A program made the position numbers and the translations under genes. The notes under the pieces are model-generated. The model was not told the origin of the DNA. It worked only from the letters and a program-made list of their open reading frames with translations, and made no database searches. From the NCBI RefSeq assembly GCF_050908995.1, contig NC_135130.1, forward strand, positions 5,139,001-5,203,000: a DNA stretch of 64,000 nucleotides, written 5' to 3'. This stretch comes from Andrena cerasifolii. Taxonomy: Eukaryota > Arthropoda > Insecta > Hymenoptera > Andrenidae. Shown here in pieces: positions 35,901-48,240 of the stretch. Position 1 is the stretch's first letter; each line of letters begins with the position of its first letter.

Positions 35901-36563
35901 AGGGTGGTCTTTGGAAATTTTTTACTTAAAAGCTATAACACATTTCTCAGAAAATCTTTTTTCCTTTTAAGGATTGCATCTAGTACCGTGCATCGTAATT
36001 TTTTTATTTAAAAATATTTATCAATAACTGAGTTATTGTCCATTACTCGAAGGTTCTCTCTAAAAAAAAGGCTTCAGCGGTGACCACTGCTGCTCGAAAG
36101 TCGATCATCTAAAATAAAAAATTCAAAAGAATTTAATTATTATATTCTATTGTCTAGTATTTGAACGAAGCTTTTTTCGAAATATTGATTTGGGAAAAAT
36201 GGCTGATGTTTAAAGTAAAAGTTTCAATTTTTATCATAAATCTTGCCTGATTTTCGTGAATTAAAAGAAAACTAAGCATCGGATAAAAAAATCCTTCGTT
36301 CAATTACTAGATAATTTAATATAATAATTAAATTCTTTTGAATTTTTTATTTTAGAAGATCGACTTTCGACCAGCAGTGATCACCGCAGAAGCCTTTTTT
36401 TTTAGAGAACCTTCGAGTGATAGACAATAACTCAGTTATTGATAAATATTTTTAAATAAAAAAATTACGATGCACGGTACTAGAAGCAATCTTTAAAAGG
36501 AAAAAAGATTTTTTGAGAAATGTGTTATAGCTTTTGAGTAAAAAATTTCCAAAAACCACCCTT
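35901..36563. mobile_element. 663-bp foldback element, arms about 280 bp
   Basis: The left arm starts agggtggtctttggaaattt and runs through gtaccgtgcatcgtaa, cttcagcggtgaccactgct and ttgaacgaag. The right arm repeats all of these in reverse complement: cttcgttcaa, agcagtgatcaccgcagaag, ttacgatgcacggtac, aaatttccaaaaaccaccct. The arms are roughly 95 percent alike, with an AT-rich spacer near 36180-36290. It has no coding capacity. It lies 35 bp from a second, unrelated foldback at 36599. Confidence 0.9.
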
Positions 36564-36598
36564 TTTTTGGCCTCCTGACTGAGCATGACCCCTTAATG

Positions 36599-37094
36599 GG
36601 TCATTCTACTTTGAACCGCCGAAAAATTAAGCTAATTTTAAAGACATTTTTCTCAGTAAATGCAACATATAATGAAATAAATCTTTTTCGTATTTATTAA
36701 GTTACTCTTATATTATACAAAAAAAAAATTAAAAAGAATTTTTGCAATTTGTTTTAATTGTTTTTTTACAGTGTCAATATGGCCCCTAAAAAAAAGCAGT
36801 ATGTTCACGACGAAGGTAATTTCCCGGCTCAGGCTTATCCGAAACAAAAAATTCCAAAAGGTTCTCAACCTGTATGAGTGTCGCTATAGCTCCTAGCACA
36901 ATTAACAATTTTTGTTGAAAAATAAGAAAATTCTAAAAGTAAGAAAAGTAAAAATTGTATTTAATTTTTTTTTTGTATAATATAAGAGTAGCTTAATAAA
37001 TACCAAACAGATTTATTTCATTACATGATGTATTTACTGAGAAAAAAATCTTTAAAACTAGCTTAATTTTTCGGCCAATCAAAGGAGAATGACC
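36599..37094. mobile_element. 496-bp foldback element with a non-palindromic core
   Basis: The left arm ggtcattctactttgaaccg with gaaaaattaagctaattt pairs with the right arm aaactagcttaatttttcgg and ccaatcaaaggagaatgacc. The arms run about 140-170 bp and include a tcttatattatacaaaaaaa stretch. The central part, about 36745-36930, does not fold on itself and carries a short open frame (see 36779). Confidence 0.88.
36779..36877 (+). CDS. Possible 32-codon open frame in a foldback core
   Basis: ATG to TGA encodes 32 residues beginning MAPKKKQYVHDEGNF and ending PKGSQPV. The start is basic, like a nuclear localisation signal. A T-rich tract ending TTTTTTTACAG stands just upstream, so it could be a spliced fragment captured from a gene, or the relic first exon of a transposase. 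It is too short to assign, and coding status is unproven. Confidence 0.2.
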   Translation: MAPKKKQYVHDEGNFPAQAYPKQKIPKGSQPV

Positions 37095-39428
37095 GCTTAA
37101 AACATCCGCCAATAGAATTCTCTCTTCGACCGGATCTCACCCCTCCATCTACATTGACATTTGACCCATCGCTAATTAATTCGCAGGTGAAACAGCGCGA
37201 CCGATAGCGGCGAAATTAAATTTGCGTATAATCACCTCACCACTGTAGGCTGTTTACGGCCTACCCTGTATATGCCCCCCCCCCTCCCACCCCCCCCCGC
37301 AAACGCAACAGGCTGATAGGCAAACGAATTGACGGGACGGCTCGCGCGTTATCTTTATGCGCCATCCGACGACAGGTCGATACACCTCGTCACGATCGAG
37401 GATACTTCTCTCGGTATGCACGTATAATCCCCGAGACGTCTATCGCACCGCCTGAGAGGGTTGTTCCCGACGTTATCGCGGTATAATTGCCTGTTTCTCG
37501 GCCCCATCAGCTCGGATGCATCGCGGGGTGGGTGGGATGGAAGGGAAGTCGATACGGCGCCGAAATTAAGTCGAGCATCGTCGATGGGAGGATGCAACAG
37601 CGAGAGCCTGCTATTTTCTGATAGCAGAGGCGAAAAGGATTTCCCGCCTTGAACGGGGCCGCGGAGATTTATAGACAACCTGTCGCTGGCACGATGAAGA
37701 ATGCAACACTTATTTTTTAACGGGACTGCAGGCGGAATAGAGTGCCGCCGATAACGGAAGCTGCATTCTGCGCGCCGCCGCCGGTGTTTTCCTTTTATTC
37801 CGCTCGCTCTCTGCCGGCGTTTCTATCATCTATCTCCGCGGACGATTCGGTTTAATTGAAAACGCTGTCGGTGCCTCCATGCTGCGCGCAATCCCTTGAA
37901 CGTAACGCCCGGTTGGAAGTCACCGGCTCCGAACACCACCCAAGGAGATTAAATCTGTGGGCGCGAAGGCTCCGTAACTGCACCGGAGAAGCAGAACTCG
38001 AATCACTCAGTCGTTTAACGACGAGGACTTTTCTCCATCGAGTTGGTCCGTTTCTGAAAACACAGCAAGGTATCCGGGGTTGCTCTGGAATCGAGCAGAG
38101 AATCACTGGTAGGCTTCGTTGGTGGCTTGAACAGGCAAAGCTGGGCGTTATTTGCGAAAGTAGTGATGGGTTCGAACGTGGCGCGAGTATTTTTGTTTGA
38201 ACGAACTCCTGATTTCTAACGAGACGGGTCTCGGGTGGGATACTAAGCGAAACGGTACGGGCTCGCGGACGCTTGGGGAGAAATTTAATAGCTTCGCGGG
38301 TTGAGGATCGGCGGAGCGATCGTCGGTGGGGTTGGAACGCGGGAAATAGGCGAGTCGTGTATAGAAAGATTTGCCTGGAGGTTGATGGCGAAATGGGGGA
38401 GGTAACGAGGAGTAAATAACACCGGGATAGAGCGGCGCAGGGGGTGGAAGCGTGGGGGAATTATGCGAGCGCGAAGAAAGGGGCGACGAGAAGAGGTATG
38501 CAAATGCAATTGCGACCGGTAGTTTAACAAAATCTGAGAGGGCGGAGCTGCTGAAGATAATCGCCGGCGCGGAATGTTTCAAGCAATAACGCGTAACGGG
38601 GAGGAGAACAGGGCCATGAATGCGTATCGCGCGGGCGGCGGAGGGGTGGCATGAAAATTCAACGGCAACGATGGAAGAGCGCGTCGCGCCGCGAATAACA
38701 AAAAAGGAGGAGAAACGGGGGTATAATTAGATGTTTCCTGGTCTGGAGAACCGCGGACCGGAAACGGAGACAATGCCGCGTGGAAAACGCTCAAGTGCCG
38801 AGCTGAAAGCAAAAAACTGCCCACGCTGAATGGGTCCCCGTCTTTTCGAGGATTTCGCTTCGCGCCTGACCGACCCAGCGCCGGAACGAGCAGGGCTTGA
38901 TACCGTGGTACTTGACTTTCGTCGAATTCGCGGCCTCCAATGAAACTTCAGAGGGATGCGCGTTACATCTGAGCTTCCTAATTCTAACAGCGGGGCATTG
39001 TTTGGGTTTGAGGTTGGATGGGTTTTGGGTTTGTTTCGGGCGCGTGCTGGATCTACCCTGGAACATGGTCAGATCGTGTTTGGCGTCAAGCCCACATTTT
39101 TGCTACCCCATTTTTGACCGAGGATCAGATCTGTGTTGGGTAAGTTCGGATCCTGTTGTAGTTAGGCAAATTGGGTCTGCTGAAGTCCGCATTAGCTAAA
39201 TGAATTAATTGTTAGTTAACCGGTTAGCAGTATCGTAGCTGAGCAAACAGAGAACGCGAACTGTAACAGAGAAATAATTAATTAACAGAGAATTAACAGA
39301 TAATTAACGGAGAAAGTAAAACGTTTCTCCACATGCCTGTGGCCGCACTTGGATATTCCTTAATTAGCTCACAGCAATCTTGTCGTTCTACTTTGTTAGC
39401 TTGAAAATGGTTTTCGAACTGCAATTCG
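37095..39428. other. Intergenic, GC-rich in part, no supported gene
   Basis: CpG-rich DNA at 37100-38900 gives long chance frames on both strands (37355-37678, 37852-38200, 38148-38582, 38579-39066). None has a recognisable motif. A C-rich run lies at about 37276-37302. Confidence 0.4.
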
Positions 39429-39738
<310 letters not shown>

Positions 39739-41311
39739 AATTATTATCGACAGCTGTAGTCTTCCTTCTTCTGAGATAGAACTGCTGATCTTGGTGGTTC
39801 AAACATTTTTTCGCGAACAAAACACTTGCCAACAATATAGCCAGTTTCAAATGGAACATTACCAATGTTCAAATATGATTCAATTCCATTTTTCGCTTCA
39901 AAAATGTCTAATGTAACTTATATTGAACCTCTTGCTTCAAAATTGTTTATTTACCAGCATCTGGCAATTGAATCACATAAAAATCAACAATAACAGCCGC
40001 ATTGCCCTGGATTACAGTGGTAAAATTACATAGAAATTGTATACTAAGAGAAAAGAAGTAGCAATTGGATAACGTCAAGGAATAACATACTACGTTTCGT
40101 TTTATTCCATTTTCTATTTTGTCGAACGTAAATGTAGCAAGTGATCAACTACTTCTGAACGTCAATGTAGGTATTACACCAAGTCGCAGCATCGAACGGG
40201 AAATTTGTTGGGCGATTACAGGGAAATTCGTTTCCCATCTGCGCTCTATCACGTTGCAGATAGGTCGTATCAATGCGACGCCCAGGCATGATAGACGATC
40301 GCATTATTGGATCGTATTTCACCAATCGCCCCGGCAAAATCGCGGGGAGGTATGCTTCATTTTTATTGGGCAGATTGCAAATTTTTGTTGGGTAAAGAAT
40401 CGGCCATGTGGCGCTGTTTTATGCAAATTGCGTTACACCGAGACCCAGCATTAAGGGGTCAGGCCACCGTGGAGGCCCGAAAATCATGTCGCTCATTTGC
40501 TGCAACAACGACATAACTCAAAATCCACGTGTAATTCAATAACTCAATAACACAGTGTTTTGTTAGACAACAACCGCTTTTTCTACACTAATAACTCGAA
40601 AACTGAAATTTTTTAGTTGTGTCATTGTTGCAGCGAATGAGCAACATGTAGGTTTCAGAATTTTTTGGGGCGAAATTAGAAAATGAATAAAAATTTGTTT
40701 TTAATGGCTTTATTCTACATGCTTTATGGCATATAAAAACAAATTGTCACTATTTTTTTTTTAACAAAATGGCGCTGTTGGTGCTCTTCCATTCTTGTAG
40801 TTTTTGAAAAGACACGCTCCACGGCTAGCGGTAGAAGTACCGTATACTTTGACGTGGGATAAAAAACCGAAAATTTGTATTATTTACATGACATTAACTA
40901 CAGAAGTATGTAGGGATTTATCAAGATACTGATTTTTAGTCGAAAAAATTGCCTAAAATTGCCTGTAGCAAAACAGTTTTTAATGAATCATAAAATCCGT
41001 ACGTACTTCTGTAGATAATCCATTATAGAACATACTATTAACATTTCAAGTGAATCGAATAAAAATTGTTCGAATTATGCTGTTAGCCAATTTAAAAAAA
41101 AACTGATTCCGAGGAGCGTCGCGGGACAACCACAATGCTCGGCTAATTTTTAATATTTCTGTGCAATATTTACACAATACATTCATTAATACATGCCCTA
41201 AACATAAGAAGTATAGAAACAATTTTCAACCTCATAGTATCATAAAAAAAATTCGTCCAATTTGGTGCCGTTTTCAGCAGCTAAGGGTGGCGTAACCCAA
41301 GAATCGTTTAA
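39739..41311. other. AT-rich intergenic region with a small foldback
   Basis: Apart from the inverted repeat at 40485-40648, this stretch is AT-rich with short chance frames (40119-40516). The part from 40790 to 41300 has no clear structure, though its style (aaaattgtt, ttttgacgtggg) suggests decayed foldback DNA. Confidence 0.35.
40485..40648. repeat. 164-bp imperfect inverted repeat
   Basis: catgtcgctcatttgctgca with acaacgacataactc pairs with gttgtgtcattgttgcagcg and aatgagcaacatg. The arms are about 35-40 bp with several mismatches and the loop about 90 bp. Probably an old MITE. Confidence 0.55.
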
Positions 41312-42040
41312 GGGAAGGTTCCGGTCTAAAAGTCGATTTTTTACTTCGTCTTTCGATTGTTCAACCTTTCAGGAATGCGTGTTTAAAAGGATTTGTTGAA
41401 ATTCGTAAAATTCCCGAAGTTATAGGCATTTGAGTAGCGGCGAATGCAGCGGGGAACACCCGGCCACTCGGCGCTCAGGTAAAACTTTAAACGCGTTTTT
41501 CTCGAAACAGTGTTTTTAAAAGGGTGGGACCTGTATCTCCAAAAGTTATTATCCGATTCGACTGAAACTTTTTTTATTTTGAAGAATATACTTCTGGCTA
41601 GGGGGAAACCAGAAAAAATTACAAAATAGACAGAAATTATAATTTTTAAAGGCGTGGAAAGGACGAACAGTATAGGGAAAAAGTGATTTCAAATTTCAAG
41701 TATCGTTATTTTCTAAAAAAATGTAATTTTTGTAATTTTGTCTAGCCCCCCCCCTAGTCAGAAGTATCTTCTTTAAAATAAAAAAAGTTTCAGTCGAATC
41801 GGATAATAATTTTTGGAGATACAGGTCCCACCGATTTGAATGATTTTTTTGAAGCCTTGACTTTAACGACTCCCCAGTGCCGTGTGCAATGATTAATTAC
41901 AAAACAAAAAATATATTTCTATAATTTAAGACATCCTCAATGCAATGCAAAAATTCCCATTAAGTTATATATAGTAGTTTTCCTTTAATTAATTCCTAGA
42001 GATCACCTATTTTTGGGGGCTCTAGACCGGAACCTCCCCT
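41312..42040. mobile_element. 729-bp foldback element with AGGGGAGGTTCCGGTCTAGA-like ends
   Basis: The left end gggaaggttccggtctaaaa pairs with the right end ctctagaccggaacctcccc. An inner pair is very clear: gggacctgtatctccaaaag then ttattatccgattcgactga (about 41525-41570) against its reverse complement at about 41785-41830. The regions between (cccccccctagtcagaagta versus tacttctggctaggggg) also pair. Non-coding. Confidence 0.85.
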
Positions 42041-43890
42041 TTTGTACACTACCTATACCCTTCCGATAAATTCAACCCTCCGGCAGTTCACATTGCTTCA
42101 AACCTCCAAAATTATTCTTAAGAGATAAACGAGTCCCCCACGCAAAACAGACAAACGAGGAGGATCCTATTTAAAGTTCGTTGGAAGATTCTTAATTATG
42201 ACTCGCCTCGTTACGTTAATAACCCCCAGAGGCCTAAAAAGAAGTCCCAGAACCGTGTCGAGTGGGCGAGGAACTAGCCAGAAGCTCGCTTTCGCGAATC
42301 AGTGTGGTCCGCGAGCTCTCCCCGAAGAAATTTAGCAGAGACGCGACAAAAAAGGCGCGTGGATCGGTCTCGAGTTAATTGCGAGCACGCAATTAACGTG
42401 CGTGGGAGGGGGTCATCGTATCGGCTCGAGATGGCGCGGAATAATTGAAAACGGGAAGATCTACTCGATGGAAGTGGAGTCGGTTTGCGCGCGGTACACT
42501 GTGGACTCCGCGAGCCCGCGGAGGCTCGCCTTCATTGAGCACGAGCAGGGAGAAAAAGAATGACGAAGAAGCCACGGGCCGTGCGAGTAGTTCGTTTTCA
42601 CGTTTTTACGCTTCACCTGGCCGGGAACTTCTGCAGGGCGTAGGTACTCTAATTGCCGCGATATTTCAGACAATTCTGTGGATGTGGGGCGCTCACGTTC
42701 CTCCGAAGCAACGTGCCACGTTAGCCGGTGTGAATTAAAATTCTATTGGCGTTCAACGTGCCTCGCCAGCGATGCGCCGTTTTTAAATGCACCCAGAGCT
42801 AACCCAGACCTAACCCTCCCTTTTGAACCATTCGCCGCTACTATTCTACACTTTTATGGGATTTTTAGTCAGGGGGTACCCTGCCGACGGGGCAGAATTA
42901 AAAAATCCGTCGCAGAATAATTTTGCTTCGTCAATAAATCCGAAACAGAAGTGCTTCGCTCTTGATGGCGTTCCAATCGCTCAATGTGGCCGCGGGACTA
43001 TTGAGAAACACACACCGCGCGGGGGTTCCCTTTGAAGAGGACATTGAAGTGTACGCATTTCGATAACAGGTCCTTTTGATAGGGATCAAAAGGGCGGCAG
43101 GCTTCGATGTTTTTTCGTATCGAATTGTTTAACAGTGCGCCCCATCTATGCCGAAATCTACCTGATAAATAATGACATTCACTTTTCGAAATGCTGTGCA
43201 GGATACAATGCGATAATCACGTGTTTCGATTCATCATGCTTCGCTGCGTTACAGACCTTCGTAAAAATTCGGGCGCACAATATGCGTCGCTCAGGGGACG
43301 ATTTTTTTTGTCACGCATACGCAAAACCCAGCCAGACCCAGCTAGCTGTGCCACTGTAGTCCATCCTCCTCTGGTTTAAAACCAAAAATGGGGGTTTTAT
43401 AAAGCGTAATTAAAATGGTTACGTGTATTTCGAGGACGGACAAATAACGGCCCCACTCCCCAGATATCGTTGCTCCAATAGTAAAGCTGCCAAACTGCAG
43501 AAACTCAATTACCTTTAAAACTGCAGCGCAGTTATGACAACGAAATAAAATCATGCATTCGCCTAGATTCGAAAAAATTGCAGCTTCAGAATTTTACCCT
43601 TGGAACGGCGATATGACAGTCAAAGTCGTAGACTAAATTAGTTTCTCGGCTGAAGCCGAAATTGCTGTGGTGAATTATTAAAAAGTTTTTCGCTAACTGG
43701 GTCTGGTTCCGTCGCGCACAGTTGTTTATAAATATTCTTCTATTTACAAACGAAATATATGCCTGCTAATTACTGGAAGTTTTAATTACAGTGATTTCCT
43801 CTGCTGCGCATTCTCCCACGTTTAACATTTGTAATCAGAATTGTTGACGTTGGATTTGCGAGCGCAGCAGGCGAATATAATATCTTCAGT
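42041..43890. other. Intergenic, no supported gene
   Basis: A CpG-rich patch at 42250-42750 yields overlapping chance frames on both strands. The remainder, to 43890, is AT-rich. No domain, RNA gene or repeat border was recognised. Confidence 0.4.
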
Positions 43891-44620
43891 TTAAGGGGGG
43901 AATCCTATTCTTTGGACTAAAAGCATAGCAAAAATTGGAATTTTTTTTTAAGAAACCAGCGTTTCGATTCGTCTGAAATTTGGACCATGTTTTGATGCAT
44001 CTTTGAGGAAGCTGTAGTTTTTTTTTTATTAATTTTTAACCATAAATTTAATAGTTACGCATGATCGAATATGACGCCGCGCAAAATTCGCCGTCCGCTG
44101 GTGTGCACGATATTTATATACCAGGTAATCCGAAACAGAAAAATGAAACGGCGTTTTATTTTATACACATGTAGCTTGAAACTGATGAACCAGCAAAAAA
44201 CAAAAAAAATTATTGAGCAGTGTGGGGAGTTTTCAAACTGGAAGGTCTGAACCTTTAATTTTTGCAATCCAATTTTGCGCTAATTCTCTTATGTAACAAA
44301 AGAACTATAGAACTTAGCGATATTCTGGTTCGTAAAATTGAAGCTACATATGTACAAAGTAAAACGCCGTTTCATTTTTATATTTCAGATTAACAGGAAG
44401 GTAAATATCATACACACCAGCGGGCGACGAGTTTTGCGTGGCGTGATGCATAACTCCTATATTTATGATTAAAAATGAATAAAAAAAAAACTGCAACTTC
44501 TTCAAGGACGCATAAAAACATGTTCCAAATTTCAGATGAATCGAAATGCTAGTTTCTTGAAAAAAAATTCCTCAATTTTACTATGTTTTTAGCCCATAAA
44601 ATAAGGTTTCACCCCTCAAG
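43891..44620. mobile_element. 730-bp foldback element, arms about 280 bp
   Basis: The left end ttaaggggggaatcctattc pairs with the right end aataaggtttcacccctcaa. Pairing continues through aatttggaccatgttttgat and gcatctttgaggaagct (right: cttcaaggacgcat, then aaaaacatgttccaaattt), gtccgctggtgtg (cacaccagcgggc), and aatgaaacggcgtttta (aaaacgccgtttcatt). The spacer is near 44170-44340. Non-coding. Confidence 0.88.
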
Positions 44621-47450
44621 AATTGCCCGGCCCGTTGGATTTTCAAGAAGCAAGTTGAAAGCCTGAATAAAACAGCACGCATGGTCGATTTACGCAGCAA
44701 CGATTACCCAGCAGCTCACCCTCCAGGGTGTCGTCGGCACAACAGCGTGCACTTTCGGGGGTGGTTGTACGATCCTCCAGGGTACATATTGTCAGTCGGA
44801 GTGTCAGTGCTCGCTACTCGTAGACTGTAATTTCCGTCCGCCTGTCGGCTTCTTCTTATTTCCCGTCACGTTTCGCCCAGCCGCCGCTTTCCTCGCCAGC
44901 CCTCGCCCGTCCTTCAGGTGTAATCGACCCGAGAAACAGATAATTACCCCCTATTTCTCCCGAAAGTATTGCGGTCCAGCCGCCCCCTCGTGGCCTAACC
45001 CAGAAATCCCACAGGCGTGTTTTCTTTTTTTTTATTGAATTCACCGCCGCTGCCCTGAGCATGGGAACACGTACGAAGTGCCTCGCGTTATGACAATCTT
45101 TTTGATGGCGGCTTCTGCCCTTAATATGCTTCTGATAATTCCAAGTTTCTGTCCCTGATATGCCCTCGATGATCTCCAGTAGGATTGTCCATCGGGTAAA
45201 CGCGCATAGTGGAGCAGGCAGCGTTCAAAGGGTGTGGCGACCATATCGTTGAGCTGCACTACTGTAGCAGCTCAGTTGAGGGACTTCTGCTGCTCCCTGA
45301 TTAGGGAGTACAATCCTGGGACACGGTATAATCCCGATAATTTCGGGATTCTTTAAAACTGTGAATTACTTTATGAACACCTGAAAAATATGGAAATAAA
45401 CAGAATAAATAAACATAGTCATTTCATAATATTAAGGACAATCATAGTAATAATAATGATTTATTTAAATAATAATATTAAGTCGCATATAACTAACTAA
45501 ACTATATTTATTTTTACAATGATATTCTCACTTTCTGCTCTCTCGAAATCGCGCGAGTTGCAAATCGCAACTTCTCTGAACACGTGAAGTCGAAATAGTG
45601 TAGATATGTACTTTACGTGATTTGCTGTTTCTTCGTTCTAATTTTCAAAAACCTTCATAATTGTTTACTGATATTATCTACTTATTGGGGCTTTATCATT
45701 CGTCATTGTTCTGCGGTGTTTTATTTTTAAAAATGATAGAAAGTAAGTTTGTTTACATTAAATAAAGATTTAGAACTTCAACGCATAATGAATCATTTTA
45801 ATTACTTAAATTTTCTATTGCGCAATCCCGGGATTAGTTCCGGAATTCCGAGATAGACTTAAACAATTATGAAATTTCCGGGATATGTAGAGGTGATATA
45901 TAGGTGTGTATTACACTTTTTTTTGCTGCCCAGATTCGCTCACAGGGGAATGAAATCGACCCCTGAAAATTCGGCTATTTTCCGATTTTGAGTTATAACT
46001 CGCGAACTGAAACAGCTAGAAAAAAAGTTTTCAGACACAAGTTACTTCTTTTAATTAGAACTATGATTTGGTAACTTACAGCCCTTACAGTTCACGGGTT
46101 AAAACACTTTTTTACAGTCTTGAAAGGACATAGAACGAAGCTACAAACGTGCAAAATGATGAAGTGTTTATTTTATTTTTAATTTCCAAAAAATTAAGTA
46201 TTCTCAGCCGTCACATTAGGAAGACCACTTAAGGGTTTTCCCAAGTAAGAAGAAATAAATAATATTAAATTAATCTCATTAGCTGCGCACACGCGACTGG
46301 AACGTGTCGAAACCTAATTGTTGTTTTTTCTCTGTCCTCTACGATTTACGCGAAATAGCAGCTGTTAGCGTTTCAAATATCACAGATATAGCTAATGGCC
46401 TGTATTAGGAGCCGTCCAGTGTTTTAGGGAATTCCCCTTATCACTACTGTGTGCACTACGTGAAACGAACTTGATTCACTTCGTTCACTTCATTGTCTTT
46501 TGTCCTTTTTAGCTATCCGCGCGTGTGTCGCACCTGGGCAAGTTTTGTGGTATTCCTTCTTTGCGAAAATAGTGCATCGCCTGAGCGGTTACTCGAACGG
46601 GAGGAAGATTAGTCGTCCATGATGAGGTTTCGCTGCGCAAGGGGCAGCAACATTTTCGGCTGCCTTTGAAGGGAAAGCTTAAAAGCATCAGGCCGAGGCG
46701 AGGAACTAGCTGTCGGGGAATATTGCTGGAGGATGCGACGACAATTGACGATGAGTGTTTTGAAATTATTTCAGCGGAGCGCAGCAGGCCCGGGGTGGCT
46801 CCAATTATCGGGAGCTGGGATTAAATGGAAAATGAGATAGCCGGCAGTCCTTGCTTGGAAAAAGACTGCACTGGCTACAAGCCCCCTCAATTTTCGTGCA
46901 ACTCCAGTTTCGACGAGGTGAATCAATGCAAGTAATCCTGGCATGCGAACTACATCAGCTATGCGCGGCCAAAATTCATACCTTCACTGTGAATGTGCAG
47001 CGCGTTTTATCTTGTCTGACTATATGTCAGCTGGTTTTATGTATTCTTTAGTCCATATTTGCCTCCCTAATAACAGAAAATATAGGGGAAACATGTGATA
47101 CAAAAGTGCTCTAGTTTTGGCATTTTTTAGAGAAATTTAAAAAAGAGGCCTCTGCTGGTCATAGAAGATACTGTCCGATTATGGGGAATTTTTTCACTGG
47201 TTTTATTGGTCTTAGTAAACAACTTTTCCACGCTTCGAGAATCCGATGCTCAACAATTTTATTTTTTTATTCCACTCAAGTATAGGTACACTCTTTTGCA
47301 GTGTCTCTAAATTATTCCAAATTAAATAAAATCAAAAATACCGGGCTAATACGCGAAGTGAATAAGTATTAAAATAATTAAATAAATAAGATCAAATGTG
47401 GGGTCCATTCCACGAAAAAGGGCCTCATTTTAAAATCTAAATTTTGGTGT
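44621..47450. other. AT-rich intergenic region, no supported gene
   Basis: No frame here has recognisable content. A 19-bp near-palindrome, atcccgataatttcgggat, lies at 45331-45349, and related aatcccgggatt and tttccgggat motifs lie near 45827-45885. They may be the ends of a decayed element of about 550 bp. Confidence 0.35.
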
Positions 47451-48240
47451 ATGCGTTATTTTCTCTCCGTTACAGTTGGTGGGGGGATTTCTAATTTTTG
47501 TCTAGCTTCTAATGGGGGAGGCCTACCTACATAGAACGGTCGAAACAACATGCATCTTTGGGAATTTTTTCTAGAAAATCCGATAAACCTTTATTATTAA
47601 ACATTCGTCTATTCGTCTTACGGATATTTCACTATTTTTTGTGATAAAAAATATTGAAAGGTTTGTGAGTTATAGGCGATGCCTGAGAAGCCCTTTTTAG
47701 GCGCTTTGTGGTGACAACCGTAGCTCGGTGCAGGATCATCCAAAATTGAAAATTCGATTTTTTTTAGATAATATATGAAATTATCTAAATTATTAATTTT
47801 TAATATATGAAAAAATATTTTATCAAAGCATCGATATTTGTCAAAAAACCGCTCGTTTTTCGAGTGTAAGAAGAAAATCTAGGCAAATAAAAAAAGGAAA
47901 AGCTCCCGATAGCGCTTAGATTTTAACCCCAAAATACGCCTGCAAAATCGCGAATGAATCGGTTCATTAATTTTTGTCTCATGTGTGTCACCGACTTTGA
48001 AAACATGACTTTGAGGAAAACGCGTTTCAAGTTTTCGGTCTGAGCGCTACACCGAGGAACACCTACCCACTTACACGCGTATAACTTTGTCAATTCTGGT
48101 CGGATTAACCTGACACTTTCAGAGAATATTTTCAAGATGTTGTGCTTCAAGAAAATATAAAAATCGAAAAATCGATATTTCGAAAATTTCTAAATAGGCC
48201 TCCCCCATTAAAACCCTATTTTTTTTTTAAATTTTCCAAT
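47450..48240. repeat. Possible decayed foldback (TAATGGGGGAGGCCTA ends)
   Basis: taatgggggaggcctac at about 47508 and aggcctcccccatta at about 48197 are exact inverted partners of 15-16 bp, some 690 bp apart, each flanked by AT-rich DNA. Little else between them pairs clearly by eye, so this is a weak call. Confidence 0.35.
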
